DNA from: CAYYYP01 sp964475985
GTDB lineage: Bacteria > Bdellovibrionota > UBA1018 > CAYHWW01
Length of the DNA stretch: 64,000 nucleotides
Reading direction: 5' to 3'
Assembly: GCA_964475985.1 (NCBI GenBank)
Contig: CAYYYP010000014.1
Location: forward strand, 7,867 to 71,866
Shown here: one piece after another, positions 37,110-45,693 of the stretch
Layout of the letters: every line of letters begins with the position of its first letter
Numbering within the stretch: the first letter of the stretch is position 1
Program-made: the position numbers and the translations under genes
The notes under the pieces: generated by a model
What the model was told of the DNA's origin: nothing
The model's input: only the letters and a program-made list of their open reading frames with translations
Databases searched by the model: none

Positions 37110-38186
37110 TTAAAGACCACCTTTCATACGATATCGCTTGAGCGCCGTCACGACCGATCTTGTGAAAGTGTCCCGAAATTGCAAATTCATGAGACGTTCC
37201 CGATCGTTTTTATTGGAAAGAAAGCCCATTTCCATCAGCACCGAAGGCATGGCGACTTGGGAGAGTACATAGAAAAAGGCCTGCTTTACGCCGCGGTCTT
37301 TCACCACCGCCCCCCGTTCGATGCGCCCTAGCTCTTGTTGAACATAGGCCGCAAACAACGCACTTCTTTGGATGAATTTCTGCTGTTCAAGATCAACGAA
37401 AATTTTGTTCAGGTCCGTTGAAACGGAAGTGACTCCAGTTGAGTGCGTAAGCCACTCTTTATTTTCCGCCAGCGCCGTTTTTTTAGAGTCATGGTCGGTG
37501 GCTTCGGGACTTAAGATGAAAGTTTCTGCGCCCGAAATCTTTACATCATCGGCATGATTGACGTGAATGCTAATAAAAAGCCCGCCCTTCTGGCGATTCG
37601 CAAGCCTAGCCCGCTCCGGCAACGACACGAATCGATCTTGGGTGCGGGTCAGGTGGATTTTAACTTCCGGCATTTCCGTTTCTAAGCGCTCCTTGAGTGC
37701 CATGGCATAAATCAGGGAAATGTCTTTCTCCTTATGGCTTTTTGAAGAAGTACCGAAATCATGGCCCCCGTGGCCTGGGTCAATAATAATAATTTTGAGG
37801 TCATGCCGTCCGGCATCCTCTATGGCCTCGGCGGCGACGCCGGTGGAGGGTTTCAATAATAAATATTGGGTCAAGAGTTCAGCGGTTGGTTCGCTGATGC
37901 GGTAGCCGTTTGGCGTACTTAAGACATCGCCAAAATCCCAAAAACCATCATAGAGCGCAATTTTAACGACCGGAGAAAGTACTGCCTGCTTTCCGTAGCG
38001 TGGGTTTTGCACGATTACTTTCTGTTTCTCCCAGTTATGGAGAACTTCGCAACCTGCGCGCTTACAAAAGGCCCTTAAATTTAAATAGGTGACTGGCCGT
38101 CCCTGTGTCACCGCCGCTAAGGCAACTTTACCGGCCAGGCCTAAAACTAAGATAAAAATGGAGATGCAAAATTTCATGGATGCCAA
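37110..38186 (-). CDS. N-acetylmuramoyl-L-alanine amidase, AmiC-type
   Basis: 358 residues with a signal peptide (CISIFILVLGLAGKVALAA). The catalytic Amidase_3 domain lies in the C-terminal half: IIDPGHGGHDFGT (zinc His), the zinc Glu in EKDISLIYA, and the second His in FISIHVNHAD. The N-terminal half, about 120 residues, is a possible targeting or AMIN-like domain. It cleaves the amide between MurNAc and the stem peptide during cell separation. It is divergent from nadC with 23 bp between. Confidence 0.93.
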   Translation of the reverse strand: MASMKFCISIFILVLGLAGKVALAAVTQGRPVTYLNLRAFCKRAGCEVLHNWEKQKVIVQNPRYGKQAVLSPVVKIALYDGFWDFGDVLSTPNGYRISEPTAELLTQYLLLKPSTGVAAEAIEDAGRHDLKIIIIDPGHGGHDFGTSSKSHKEKDISLIYAMALKERLETEMPEVKIHLTRTQDRFVSLPERARLANRQKGGLFISIHVNHADDVKISGAETFILSPEATDHDSKKTALAENKEWLTHSTGVTSVSTDLNKIFVDLEQQKFIQRSALFAAYVQQELGRIERGAVVKDRGVKQAFFYVLSQVAMPSVLMEMGFLSNKNDRERLMNLQFRDTFTRSVVTALKRYRMKGGL

Positions 38187-38209
38187 ATAATATCACTCAT
38201 CATACTTGA

Positions 38210-39115
38210 ATGGTTATGAACCACGAAACGAGTTCTGCGTTAAATCGAAAAGAAATTTCGACTCTCCTAGACCATCCGGATGTGGATGATCTGATTCGGC
38301 TCGCCTTAAAGGAAGATGGCATTCAGAACGACCTCACGACGGCGTGCTGCGATAAGTCTGCGGATCTTACAACTGCTAGAGTTGTGGTAAAATCGCCCAC
38401 GGTAATTGCGGGCGGGCCACTAGTTGCCAGGGTTTTGAAAGCTGCCGGTGTATCTGACGTACAAATTGCTTTTCACCTCGAGGAAGGCCACTGGGTTGAC
38501 ACAAATTCGGTAAGCCCTGCGCCCGTATGGTTTGAGCTTAAGGGTCCCATGGCCCAATTGCTGAAAACGGAACGTACCATCCTGAACTTCCTGATTCGTA
38601 TTTGCGGCATCGCCACCGTTACTCAACGCATCGTAAAAGATATTTCTGAAACTTCATGCCGTTTGTTGCACACCCGTAAAACTGCGCCTGGCCATAGGAG
38701 AACGGACATCTACGCTTGTCTCATGGGCGGTGCACATCCTCATCGACGCAGCCTCGATGACGCAATTCTGGTGAAGGAAAATCACATTCGAAGTTCGTCC
38801 TCCTGGCAAACCCTTGGCGATGGCATTGAGAAAAATCGCAAGCTTGCCCGCTTTGTCGAAATTGAAGTCACGAATATGATGGAGCTCAAACACGCCCTAG
38901 CCCTCAAACCGGACCGCATCATGCTCGATAATTTTTCGATAAAAGAAATTGAAAAGGCAGTGCTGCTTTTTGGTTCGGCAGTTGAGCTCGAAGCTTCGGG
39001 CGGCATCAACGCCACCAATGCGCGAGAATATGCGTTAACTGGCGTAGATTACATTTCCTTGGGTTCTTTGACGCATTCGGCACCGGCGGCTGATCTCTCC
39101 ATGCTTTTTTTGTAG
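38210..39115 (+). CDS. nadC: Nicotinate-nucleotide pyrophosphorylase (carboxylating)
   Basis: 301 residues. The motifs HTRKTAPGHR, GGAHPHRRSLDDAILVKENH, EIEVTNMMEL, MLDNFSIKEI and EASGGINATNAREYA match NadC quinolinate phosphoribosyltransferase, which makes NaMN for NAD synthesis. An ATG at 38216 is an alternative start. birA follows 9 bp downstream and is likely co-transcribed. Confidence 0.95.
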   Translation: MVMNHETSSALNRKEISTLLDHPDVDDLIRLALKEDGIQNDLTTACCDKSADLTTARVVVKSPTVIAGGPLVARVLKAAGVSDVQIAFHLEEGHWVDTNSVSPAPVWFELKGPMAQLLKTERTILNFLIRICGIATVTQRIVKDISETSCRLLHTRKTAPGHRRTDIYACLMGGAHPHRRSLDDAILVKENHIRSSSSWQTLGDGIEKNRKLARFVEIEVTNMMELKHALALKPDRIMLDNFSIKEIEKAVLLFGSAVELEASGGINATNAREYALTGVDYISLGSLTHSAPAADLSMLFL

Positions 39116-39124
39116 AGGGACCTA

Positions 39125-39898
39125 ATGAAAGTTTCCCATTTGCATTTTGAACAATGTGTTTCCACCAACGATCTCGCTTTTGAAAATGGTCCAAGCTTAC
39201 TCGCTAGGGAACATTCAAATGCCCTCATCGTCACGGCGGATGAGCAAACAAAAGGGCGTGGCCGGCAGGGCAGACAATGGGAATCCAAAAAAACTGGAAA
39301 TATTTATTGCTCAGTTTTTCTTAAGGGTGAAACCGTGCAAATTCCGCCGGCCTGGATTCCGTTGGCGGCGGGCGTTGCCACGCTGTCCGCCATGGAAGAA
39401 AATATCAAAAATTTTCAAACGCTGAATTTAGACGCCTGGCGCATCAAATGGCCAAACGATATTTTGGTACAACACGCGAACACCTCGAAAAAAATTGCCG
39501 GCATTCTCTGCGAGTCCAGGTTCTCAGGGCAATCCTTGCAAAGTTTAGTGGTAGGCTTTGGTTTCAATGTTTTCCATTCACCAACCCCAGAGTCCGCATG
39601 CCTCGCCGATGTTTTAGCTGCCGATGGCGTAGATGCTTCGCGCCAAACGGCCCTGCAGAATTTCGGGGAAAGTTTTCCCCGCCAGTTCAGTGAGCATTTG
39701 ACCTTCTGGGTACAAACCGATTTACCCTCCCTTAAAAAAGCTTGGCTACATTTTGCGCAGTGGGACAAATTTCCGATTTTGAAAACCCATCGCGCCGATG
39801 GAAGTATGCTTGAGCTCGACCAGCTCACCATCCTAGATGCTGGGGGCATTCAAGGGCGATGCCTCAAAACGAACCAAATTCAGGAGCTACTCTTTTAA
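39125..39898 (+). CDS. birA: Biotin--protein ligase
   Basis: 257 residues. The motif KGRGRQGRQWESKKTGNIYC is the ATP/biotin loop (usual GRGRxGRxW), followed by KWPNDI and KIAGILCE. There is no N-terminal helix-turn-helix, so it is a ligase without repressor function. Its 3' end overlaps the convergent response-regulator gene by 12 bp. Confidence 0.94.
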   Translation: MKVSHLHFEQCVSTNDLAFENGPSLLAREHSNALIVTADEQTKGRGRQGRQWESKKTGNIYCSVFLKGETVQIPPAWIPLAAGVATLSAMEENIKNFQTLNLDAWRIKWPNDILVQHANTSKKIAGILCESRFSGQSLQSLVVGFGFNVFHSPTPESACLADVLAADGVDASRQTALQNFGESFPRQFSEHLTFWVQTDLPSLKKAWLHFAQWDKFPILKTHRADGSMLELDQLTILDAGGIQGRCLKTNQIQELLF

Positions 39899-41041
39899 GA
39901 GATCTTCAATTTCCTTCTTCAGAAGTTTTTCTGCCATCTTGGGTAGCACTTCACGAATTGCCGAAAGCAGCGCAGTTTCAACACTTTTTTCTACGCTGCG
40001 CTGAATCATCTGATGAAAGCTTTCACTTTCCAACGTGTGCTTGAGTTGTTCCGTCAGAGCGCTTTTAAAATCTGCCGAATTTGTTTCCGAAAGTACGGCG
40101 GGCGCCCTTGCGGCAAGGGGCGCCACCGGTTCAATTTTTTGCGGCGGCTTTAAAAGATTGAGGTCCTCAAGAATGCGGCTTCCACCGGTATCGAAATTCA
40201 AAGGAGCGTTAGGTTTAGCAACGGGTGAAACTTTAGGTTTCACGTTGGGGATGCTCATTCCCGAAACCTGTTTACGCTTTCTTTGGTCATCCAACTGCCA
40301 ACCACTAAAGCCCGGAACTTCTTCTGGCTTAACTTCCGCCGGCGGGGAACGTCTTTCCTGAATTTCATCAAGCCCCGTCATCTCAATGGTGGACTGCGTT
40401 AAAGATTGGATATCCTCGGATGAACCAGAAGCACCCAGGGATGAGCCTTGCAGCGGAGGAAGCGGAGTGGCTTCAGGCGCCGGCATGGATTCAAACATCG
40501 GAATCTCAGATTCCAAAGGCGGGAGCGAATCAAATTCCAATGGGGGTAAAGTCGTTTCCATGGCGTCAGGAATTTCGGACGCTACATTTGTGATATCACC
40601 ATGAACCGATGCTTCGCCCTTGGGGGCTAAGGCGGACATTTCGCCAGCCGAGCTTAAAACTTTTCTTAAATGGGCCGGATCAAAGGGTTTGATCAACCTT
40701 GCAGAAAGGCCCGCTTGCTTAGCTTTGCCTTCATCTACTTTTTCAAAAGCACTGTGCAGAAGGATGAACTGCACAAAACCAGAGGCACCATTTTTAGAGG
40801 CTTCAAATTCATCAAATTTAGCTTTGAGTTCAAAGGCGTTTAGGCCCGGTAGATTGATATCCAGCAGCACCAGAAGGGGGTCAGAATTGGCTACTGCATC
40901 CTCTAAAATACGCAGGGCGGCGTCCCCATCCTGCGCAGAGAGAATTTCATAATTCTCGTTTTGGCTCGCATTGGATAGGGCGAGTTTGATGACTTTCTGA
41001 ATTGTTACGCTGTCATCCGCTACAAGGAGCTTCTTGCCCAT
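39887..41041 (-). CDS. Response regulator with long linker and conserved C-terminal helix
   Basis: 384 residues. The N-terminal receiver domain (residues about 1-130) has the acidic pair in LLVADDS, the phosphoacceptor Asp in LVLLDINLPG and the switch Lys in LIKPFD. A Pro/Glu/Ser-rich linker of about 150 residues follows, then a C-terminal amphipathic helical segment (LSAIREVLPKMAEKLLKKEI). This three-part plan is seen in many delta-type response regulators and in RomR-like polarity proteins; no direct output domain is present. A cognate kinase is not adjacent. Confidence 0.8.
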   Translation of the reverse strand: MGKKLLVADDSVTIQKVIKLALSNASQNENYEILSAQDGDAALRILEDAVANSDPLLVLLDINLPGLNAFELKAKFDEFEASKNGASGFVQFILLHSAFEKVDEGKAKQAGLSARLIKPFDPAHLRKVLSSAGEMSALAPKGEASVHGDITNVASEIPDAMETTLPPLEFDSLPPLESEIPMFESMPAPEATPLPPLQGSSLGASGSSEDIQSLTQSTIEMTGLDEIQERRSPPAEVKPEEVPGFSGWQLDDQRKRKQVSGMSIPNVKPKVSPVAKPNAPLNFDTGGSRILEDLNLLKPPQKIEPVAPLAARAPAVLSETNSADFKSALTEQLKHTLESESFHQMIQRSVEKSVETALLSAIREVLPKMAEKLLKKEIEDLLKE

Positions 41042-41062
41042 CTAAATATTAGTATTTCACCG

Positions 41063-41091
41063 ATGACTCAGTCGCGTCAACCAAGTATTAT
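41063..41091 (+). promoter_or_regulatory. Sigma-70-type promoter for the 41.1-kb RNA
   Basis: ATGACT (41063-41068) and TATTAT (41086-41091) have 17 bp between them. The predicted start, near 41098, falls on the first base of the closing stem of the RNA, which supports the pairing of promoter and RNA. Confidence 0.6.
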
Positions 41092-41097
41092 GAAACT

Positions 41098-41271
41098 GAG
41101 ACTTTGCAGGATGGAGACAAGATAAAACTTCGAACCCGACAACTGAATCCAAGGGAGCTGACACTGACAATGGTGTGCAAGCCTGTAAAACCAGGAAGCC
41201 TAAAGTTGTTATTTGGTACCCACGTTATTACCTTGGGTTCGAGTTTACGGTCTCAGAAATGCAAAGTCTCA
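41098..41271 (+). ncRNA. Long rod-shaped RNA, 6S-RNA-like or leader RNA
   Basis: About 174 nt. GAGACTTTGCA (41098-41108) pairs exactly with TGCAAAGTCTC (41261-41271). Moving in, GAGAC/GTCTC pairs after a small internal loop; AAACTTCGAACCC pairs with GGGTTCGAGTTT; ACAACT (41139-41144) pairs with AGTTGT (41203-41208) across a large 3' asymmetric loop; the apex holds CCTG/CAGG. Length, rod shape and interior loop resemble 6S RNA, which binds RNA polymerase, but the class is not proven. A leader for the gene at 41311 is the alternative. Confidence 0.55.
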
Positions 41272-41310
41272 CTTTTCCTTTAGGGAAAAGGAAACACATG
41301 GAGGTGTTTA
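41272..41310 (+). promoter_or_regulatory. Two small hairpins before the gene at 41311
   Basis: CTTTTCC-TTTA-GGGAAAAG forms a hairpin just after the RNA but lacks a T-run. ACAC-ATGGAG-GTGT puts part of the ribosome site GGAGG (41300-41304) in a loop and stem next to the GTG start, so initiation may be sensitive to structure. Confidence 0.4.
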
Positions 41311-42015
41311 GTGAGTGCCAACGGTAATTCAAACTCTCAGGCCGGTCCAAACCGGCGGGGCCATGCCCCCCTTGATTTTTCCTGGGTCCATGAACTTGCA
41401 AAAAATGAGGTGAGGCCCGAAGAAGCGAACATCTTCAACCGCGTCAATCAGTTTGACCCGCGCCAACTCATTGAAGAATCCACCATCGAATTCTTGGAAG
41501 AGCTTCGTGACTTGTTCACCATGAACATCAAAGTTTTCAACAACTACAGCGAAAACAACACGAAGTTCAGCGAAATTAAAATTTACGGTATTTCCCAAAC
41601 TCCCGCCGATTTCATGCTTTTCCGGAATAATACTAAATTAGTTTTTTCAAATTCAGCGCACGGCATCATTTCTGCCGTATTTTCGCAACATTCCGGCGCC
41701 CAGAACGACAGCGCGAGAGGAACGTCAAAAGACCTGTCCTCCGCATCATCGGGCGGCGCGTTAACGGGTTCATCGGTCCTTCGGGATTCCTATGGCCCTG
41801 GGAAAAATCAGCAAGACATCATGGCGGAGGTTGGCCCGTTCCTCGATATTCGATGGGCCTTTCAAGGTGAAAGTGTACGACCAGAACGCCTAGTAAAATT
41901 TTATTTCATCGAGTTCATAAAAGCGTCCCGTACCCTGCGCAAGGATAAATCACCGAATCAATTGCTTCTGAAGCAGATCAAGGCCTTGCTCAAGGACGAG
42001 GGGCTTGATTTGTGA
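41311..42015 (+). CDS. Hypothetical cytoplasmic protein, 234 residues
   Basis: A soluble protein starting at GTG 41311, with GGAGG six bases upstream. The central part (IEESTIEFLEELRDLFTMNI, then DFMLFRNNTKLVFSNSAH) appears folded, followed by a Ser/Gly-rich stretch and a basic C-terminus. No signal peptide, membrane helix or known motif. Its 3' end overlaps the convergent epimerase gene by 66 bp. Family not recognised. Confidence 0.68.
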   Translation: MSANGNSNSQAGPNRRGHAPLDFSWVHELAKNEVRPEEANIFNRVNQFDPRQLIEESTIEFLEELRDLFTMNIKVFNNYSENNTKFSEIKIYGISQTPADFMLFRNNTKLVFSNSAHGIISAVFSQHSGAQNDSARGTSKDLSSASSGGALTGSSVLRDSYGPGKNQQDIMAEVGPFLDIRWAFQGESVRPERLVKFYFIEFIKASRTLRKDKSPNQLLLKQIKALLKDEGLDL

Positions 42016-42831
42016 TTCCTTAACAAACTTTGACGCATTAAGAGAAAAATCGAGAAAGCTTGCCTCTTTGAATGCCCCCTTAGAGGGGATGATGAGTTTT
42101 TCATCCAGCCCCAGGGTTTTGGCCACTTCTAAGCCAAACTCGTAGGTGCTGAGTTTGGTAAGGCCAGATAAACAGAAAATATCGTTTTTGTTTTCGTTAA
42201 GAATTGCCCACTCCACTGCTTCAAGTACAGTTTGTAACGGAGTGAAGGAATGATGTTCATTCTCCGGCAACTCGTGGCGTTTCCCCGCTGATAAGTCGGC
42301 GCGCAGTTTATCTACGAACGAAGGCCGCCAAATGGAACCAACTCCGTAAACTGGCGACATTCGAAAAATGGTATGCATCGGCGATTTCGTGCGGATGTAA
42401 TTTTCTCCGGCAATTTTTGAGCGCCCAAGATTGGTCTCCGTTAAGGGAGTATCCGTTTCCGTATAATTACCTCGCTTCCCATCGTAAATATAAGCGGTCG
42501 AGAGATAAATATAACGATGAGGAACGGCCTCGGCGGCGGAGCCGAAAAAAACGGCGCCTAAACCATGGACGGTATCCGCGATCTGGGGCTTCAGATGACA
42601 TTCCATAATGTCTTGCAAACCTGCGGCATAAACAATCGCATCCGGACGCAGCGCCGTAAAAAGCCGTTTCACGAAATCGCGGTCATCAAAGCTATAAACA
42701 AAGCGACTAGTGCCATGAAAATGAATCATTTGACGCCGAAACAGAGCGACGACTTTATGCCGCTTTTTGAGATGAAGCACGAGGTTGGAACCGAGGAAAC
42801 CCGTGGCTCCGACCACTACGATAGTACTCAT
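41950..42831 (-). CDS. NAD(P)-dependent epimerase/reductase (SDR family, RfbD-like)
   Basis: 293 residues from ATG 42831; an upstream in-frame start at 43002 would add 57 residues before the dinucleotide-binding fold. The motif VVVGATGFLGSNLVLHL is the Rossmann glycine-rich loop, and YLSTAYIYDGKRG resembles the YxxxK-type active-site region of dTDP-4-dehydrorhamnose reductases. It probably modifies a nucleotide sugar for envelope glycan synthesis. It is not in an operon with other sugar genes. Confidence 0.82.
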   Translation of the reverse strand: MSTIVVVGATGFLGSNLVLHLKKRHKVVALFRRQMIHFHGTSRFVYSFDDRDFVKRLFTALRPDAIVYAAGLQDIMECHLKPQIADTVHGLGAVFFGSAAEAVPHRYIYLSTAYIYDGKRGNYTETDTPLTETNLGRSKIAGENYIRTKSPMHTIFRMSPVYGVGSIWRPSFVDKLRADLSAGKRHELPENEHHSFTPLQTVLEAVEWAILNENKNDIFCLSGLTKLSTYEFGLEVAKTLGLDEKLIIPSKGAFKEASFLDFSLNASKFVKESQIKPLVLEQGLDLLQKQLIR

Positions 42832-42990
42832 AGATTTAATGGTAATCGAGGTGGGAAAGACAAGGAAGGGGAGAGGATGGAAATCTAGACCGTCCGGCAA
42901 TGGCAACGGGAAGGTGACCTCGGCAATTTTGTACCTCCGGAAATTTGGCGTACCTATAGAAATGCGCATTCGTTGCCGATTCGTAATCAA

Positions 42991-43617
42991 ATGCGCCACC
43001 AAGGTTTTCGCATCCTACTTAAAAAAATCAGTTTTACTACCAGCTGGCTATTGCTCATTGGAGTGGGGTTTTGGAAACTGTTGATTTATTCCAGCGTCCC
43101 GGGCAACCCAGCTCAAATAATTCCGAGGTGGCCGATGGATGCAACTACGGTACGCGATCCGGCGTCACCTACTTTAGTTATCTTTGCCCATCCTAGATGT
43201 CCTTGCTCGGCAGCGACAATTGGGGAATTAGAACGCCTCATTCCGCACATTGAAGGCAAGGTAAAAACCTACGTCGTCTTTTTCAAACCAAAGTCCCAAA
43301 CGAATGATTGGACTCAGAAAACTCTCTGGAAAAAGGCCCAAAATATTCCCGGCGTGCAAAATATCCTTGATGAAGACGGTGTGGAGGCCGCTAGATTCGG
43401 TGCTAGAACTTCGGGGCATGCTTTTCTCTACGATGAAAAAGGATCCCTGGTGTTTCAGGGGGGAATTACTCCGGCCCGTGGCCATATGGGCGATAGCGTC
43501 GGAAGGCTGGCAATCTTAGCGTTCTTTAAAAACGAATCCATGAGGGTAGCTAATGTGCCCGTGTTTGGATGTGCACTTAACAATCCTGAACGTGCCATTG
43601 CGGGAGAAACCCCATGA
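42991..43617 (+). CDS. RedB-like thioredoxin-fold membrane-anchored protein
   Basis: 208 residues from ATG 42991 (start not supported by a strong ribosome site). One N-terminal membrane anchor, then a thioredoxin-like domain in the periplasm with the redox-type site HPRCPCSA (C70, C72; CPC instead of CxxC) and a second cysteine near the C-terminus (FGCALN). It overlaps the sensor kinase by 4 nt (ATGA), so the two are coupled. A redox or metal sensing role is plausible. Confidence 0.78.
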   Translation: MRHQGFRILLKKISFTTSWLLLIGVGFWKLLIYSSVPGNPAQIIPRWPMDATTVRDPASPTLVIFAHPRCPCSAATIGELERLIPHIEGKVKTYVVFFKPKSQTNDWTQKTLWKKAQNIPGVQNILDEDGVEAARFGARTSGHAFLYDEKGSLVFQGGITPARGHMGDSVGRLAILAFFKNESMRVANVPVFGCALNNPERAIAGETP

Positions 43618-45626
43618 CACCATTCAGGAACGGAGACTTAAAAAGTTTTGAAACAAGATCGGGCGAAATTTTCTCCGCCCGCTACCTGACCTTAGCAAAA
43701 AAAACGGATCGACTCTTTGCCTACCTCTTTATGTTTCAGTGGATGCTGGGAATTCTTTTTGCAATTTTCATCTCTCCCAAAACTTGGTCCGGGGAATCGA
43801 GTCAGATTCACATACATGTTTATTCTGCCATTTTCCTGGGCGGTATTTTGGCATCATTGCCTATATACCTCGCATTTACGAACCCGGGCGCCACATTCAA
43901 TCGAATGGTGGTAGCCGTTTCCCAGATTTTATTTTCCGTACTCCTCATCCACCTTACCGGGGGTCGGATTGAAACTCATTTTCATATTTTTGGCTCCCTT
44001 GCCTTCTTAGCGATTTACCGTGATTGGCGACCAGTGCTGATTGGCACGGCGGTTACGGCGATCGATCATCTCGTTCGGGGTGCGCTCTGGCCAGAGTCCG
44101 TCTACGGAATTCTAAGCGCCACGCCATGGCGGGCATTTGAGCACTCGGGCTGGGTCATCTTTGAGGATGTTATCCTCTTTCATTCCATAAAAATTGCACG
44201 ACAGGAACTAACCTCTATTTCCGAAAACCAGGTGCACCTCGAGGATCAATCTCAGCAGTTGGCGGTGGAACGAAATCAAGTCAAACTTCTCTTCGATGCG
44301 GCGACCATCGCCAATCAATCGGAGTCCACGGATGTCGCCATCCAAAAAATGCTTGATCTGATCTGTAAATATTCGGGTTGGCCCATGGGCCATGCGTTTG
44401 TCTTTCCGGAAACGGGATCAACCCTGGTTTCTTCTAAACTCTGGTATTTAAGCGAACCCGAACGTTTTAGAATATTTCGTGAAGCAACCGAAGGTATTTC
44501 CTGCAAACCTGGCGAAGGTTTACCGGGCCAAGTTTTCCTTGAGGCAAAACCCAAATGGATAACCGTGGTGGTCAATGATCAAAACTTCCTGCGGACTCAG
44601 GTTGCCGTGGAAATCGGCATTCACTCAGCCTTTGCCTTTCCCCTTCTAGCCCAAGAAAAAGTAGTCGCGGTGCTTGAATTTTTCTCTGAGGAAGTCATCG
44701 AAAAAAATGAAATGCTGATCGAAACCGTAGCGCATATTGGGCGACAGCTGGGCCAGGTTTTTGAACGAACGAGATCACGCAGTTCCTTGCAAAGCGCGCA
44801 TGACTCCATATCGGAACTCAATCAGTCACTTGAGACGAAAGTCTTGGAGCGAACGAAGGAGCTTGAGGATTCAAAACAACTAGTCCTCAGCCAACAACAG
44901 ACTCTCCTCGTTAACTCAAAAATGTCTGCCCTTGGGGAAATGGCTGGCGGCATCGCCCATGAAATCAATACCCCGCTGACGATCGTCAGCCTTTTGTCTG
45001 CCCAAATGGAAAAAGTGATGGCCGACGAAGTCCCGGACAAAAAACAACTTCAAATGATGATCTCAAAAATTGTCAAAACTACCGAACGCATCGCAAGGAT
45101 CATACGCGGAATGAGGACCTTCTCCCGCGACGGTAGTAAAGACAGCTTTCATGCGGTGAATATTAAACAGCTCATCAATGAGACCATCAGCTTCTGCCAG
45201 GAACGGTTCAGAAATGATGGCACCGCGTTGATCCTCGATGAGATTCATGAGTCCATTTTTATTGAGGCACGAGCCACGGAAATTTCTCAAGTACTGCTTA
45301 ACATCCTGAACAATGCCCATGATGCGATTAGCGGTCTGGATCAGAAATGGATCAAAATATCCGTATTTGAACTTGTAGATCAGATAGAGCTTCGCATCAC
45401 GGATAGTGGATCGGGGGTTCCGCCGGAGACCCAGAAAAAAATGTTCCAACCGTTTTTCACCACGAAGGAAATCGGTAAAGGTACGGGAATGGGCCTGAGC
45501 ATCTCTTTAGGCATCGTGAAAAGTCATGGCGGTGAATTGAATCTAGACCAAAAATGCGAAAATACTTGTTTTTTCATTCGCCTGCCAAAGATCCAAGTTA
45601 GGAATGTGCGCGCAAAAGTTGCCTGA
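43614..45626 (+). CDS. Membrane sensor histidine kinase with GAF domain
   Basis: 670 residues. The first 200 residues have about six membrane helices and are rich in histidines placed in or beside helices (H66, H68, H113, H122, H124, H152, H177, H190), which suggests a bound metal or haem. A GAF-like domain is seen at about residues 225-390, then a coiled coil, the dimerisation helix with H449 in GGIAHEINTPLTI, and the ATPase domain with N box LNNAHDAI and G boxes DSGSGVPPE and GKGTGMGLSIS. No response regulator is adjacent; the RedB-like protein is its coupled partner. Confidence 0.92.
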   Translation: MTPFRNGDLKSFETRSGEIFSARYLTLAKKTDRLFAYLFMFQWMLGILFAIFISPKTWSGESSQIHIHVYSAIFLGGILASLPIYLAFTNPGATFNRMVVAVSQILFSVLLIHLTGGRIETHFHIFGSLAFLAIYRDWRPVLIGTAVTAIDHLVRGALWPESVYGILSATPWRAFEHSGWVIFEDVILFHSIKIARQELTSISENQVHLEDQSQQLAVERNQVKLLFDAATIANQSESTDVAIQKMLDLICKYSGWPMGHAFVFPETGSTLVSSKLWYLSEPERFRIFREATEGISCKPGEGLPGQVFLEAKPKWITVVVNDQNFLRTQVAVEIGIHSAFAFPLLAQEKVVAVLEFFSEEVIEKNEMLIETVAHIGRQLGQVFERTRSRSSLQSAHDSISELNQSLETKVLERTKELEDSKQLVLSQQQTLLVNSKMSALGEMAGGIAHEINTPLTIVSLLSAQMEKVMADEVPDKKQLQMMISKIVKTTERIARIIRGMRTFSRDGSKDSFHAVNIKQLINETISFCQERFRNDGTALILDEIHESIFIEARATEISQVLLNILNNAHDAISGLDQKWIKISVFELVDQIELRITDSGSGVPPETQKKMFQPFFTTKEIGKGTGMGLSISLGIVKSHGGELNLDQKCENTCFFIRLPKIQVRNVRAKVA

Positions 45627-45693
45627 ACTAAGGCTAGGTGCATTGATTCGACAAGGGGTCCTAGGTTCAGAAGCTCCAAAGAAGAGTTATTTT

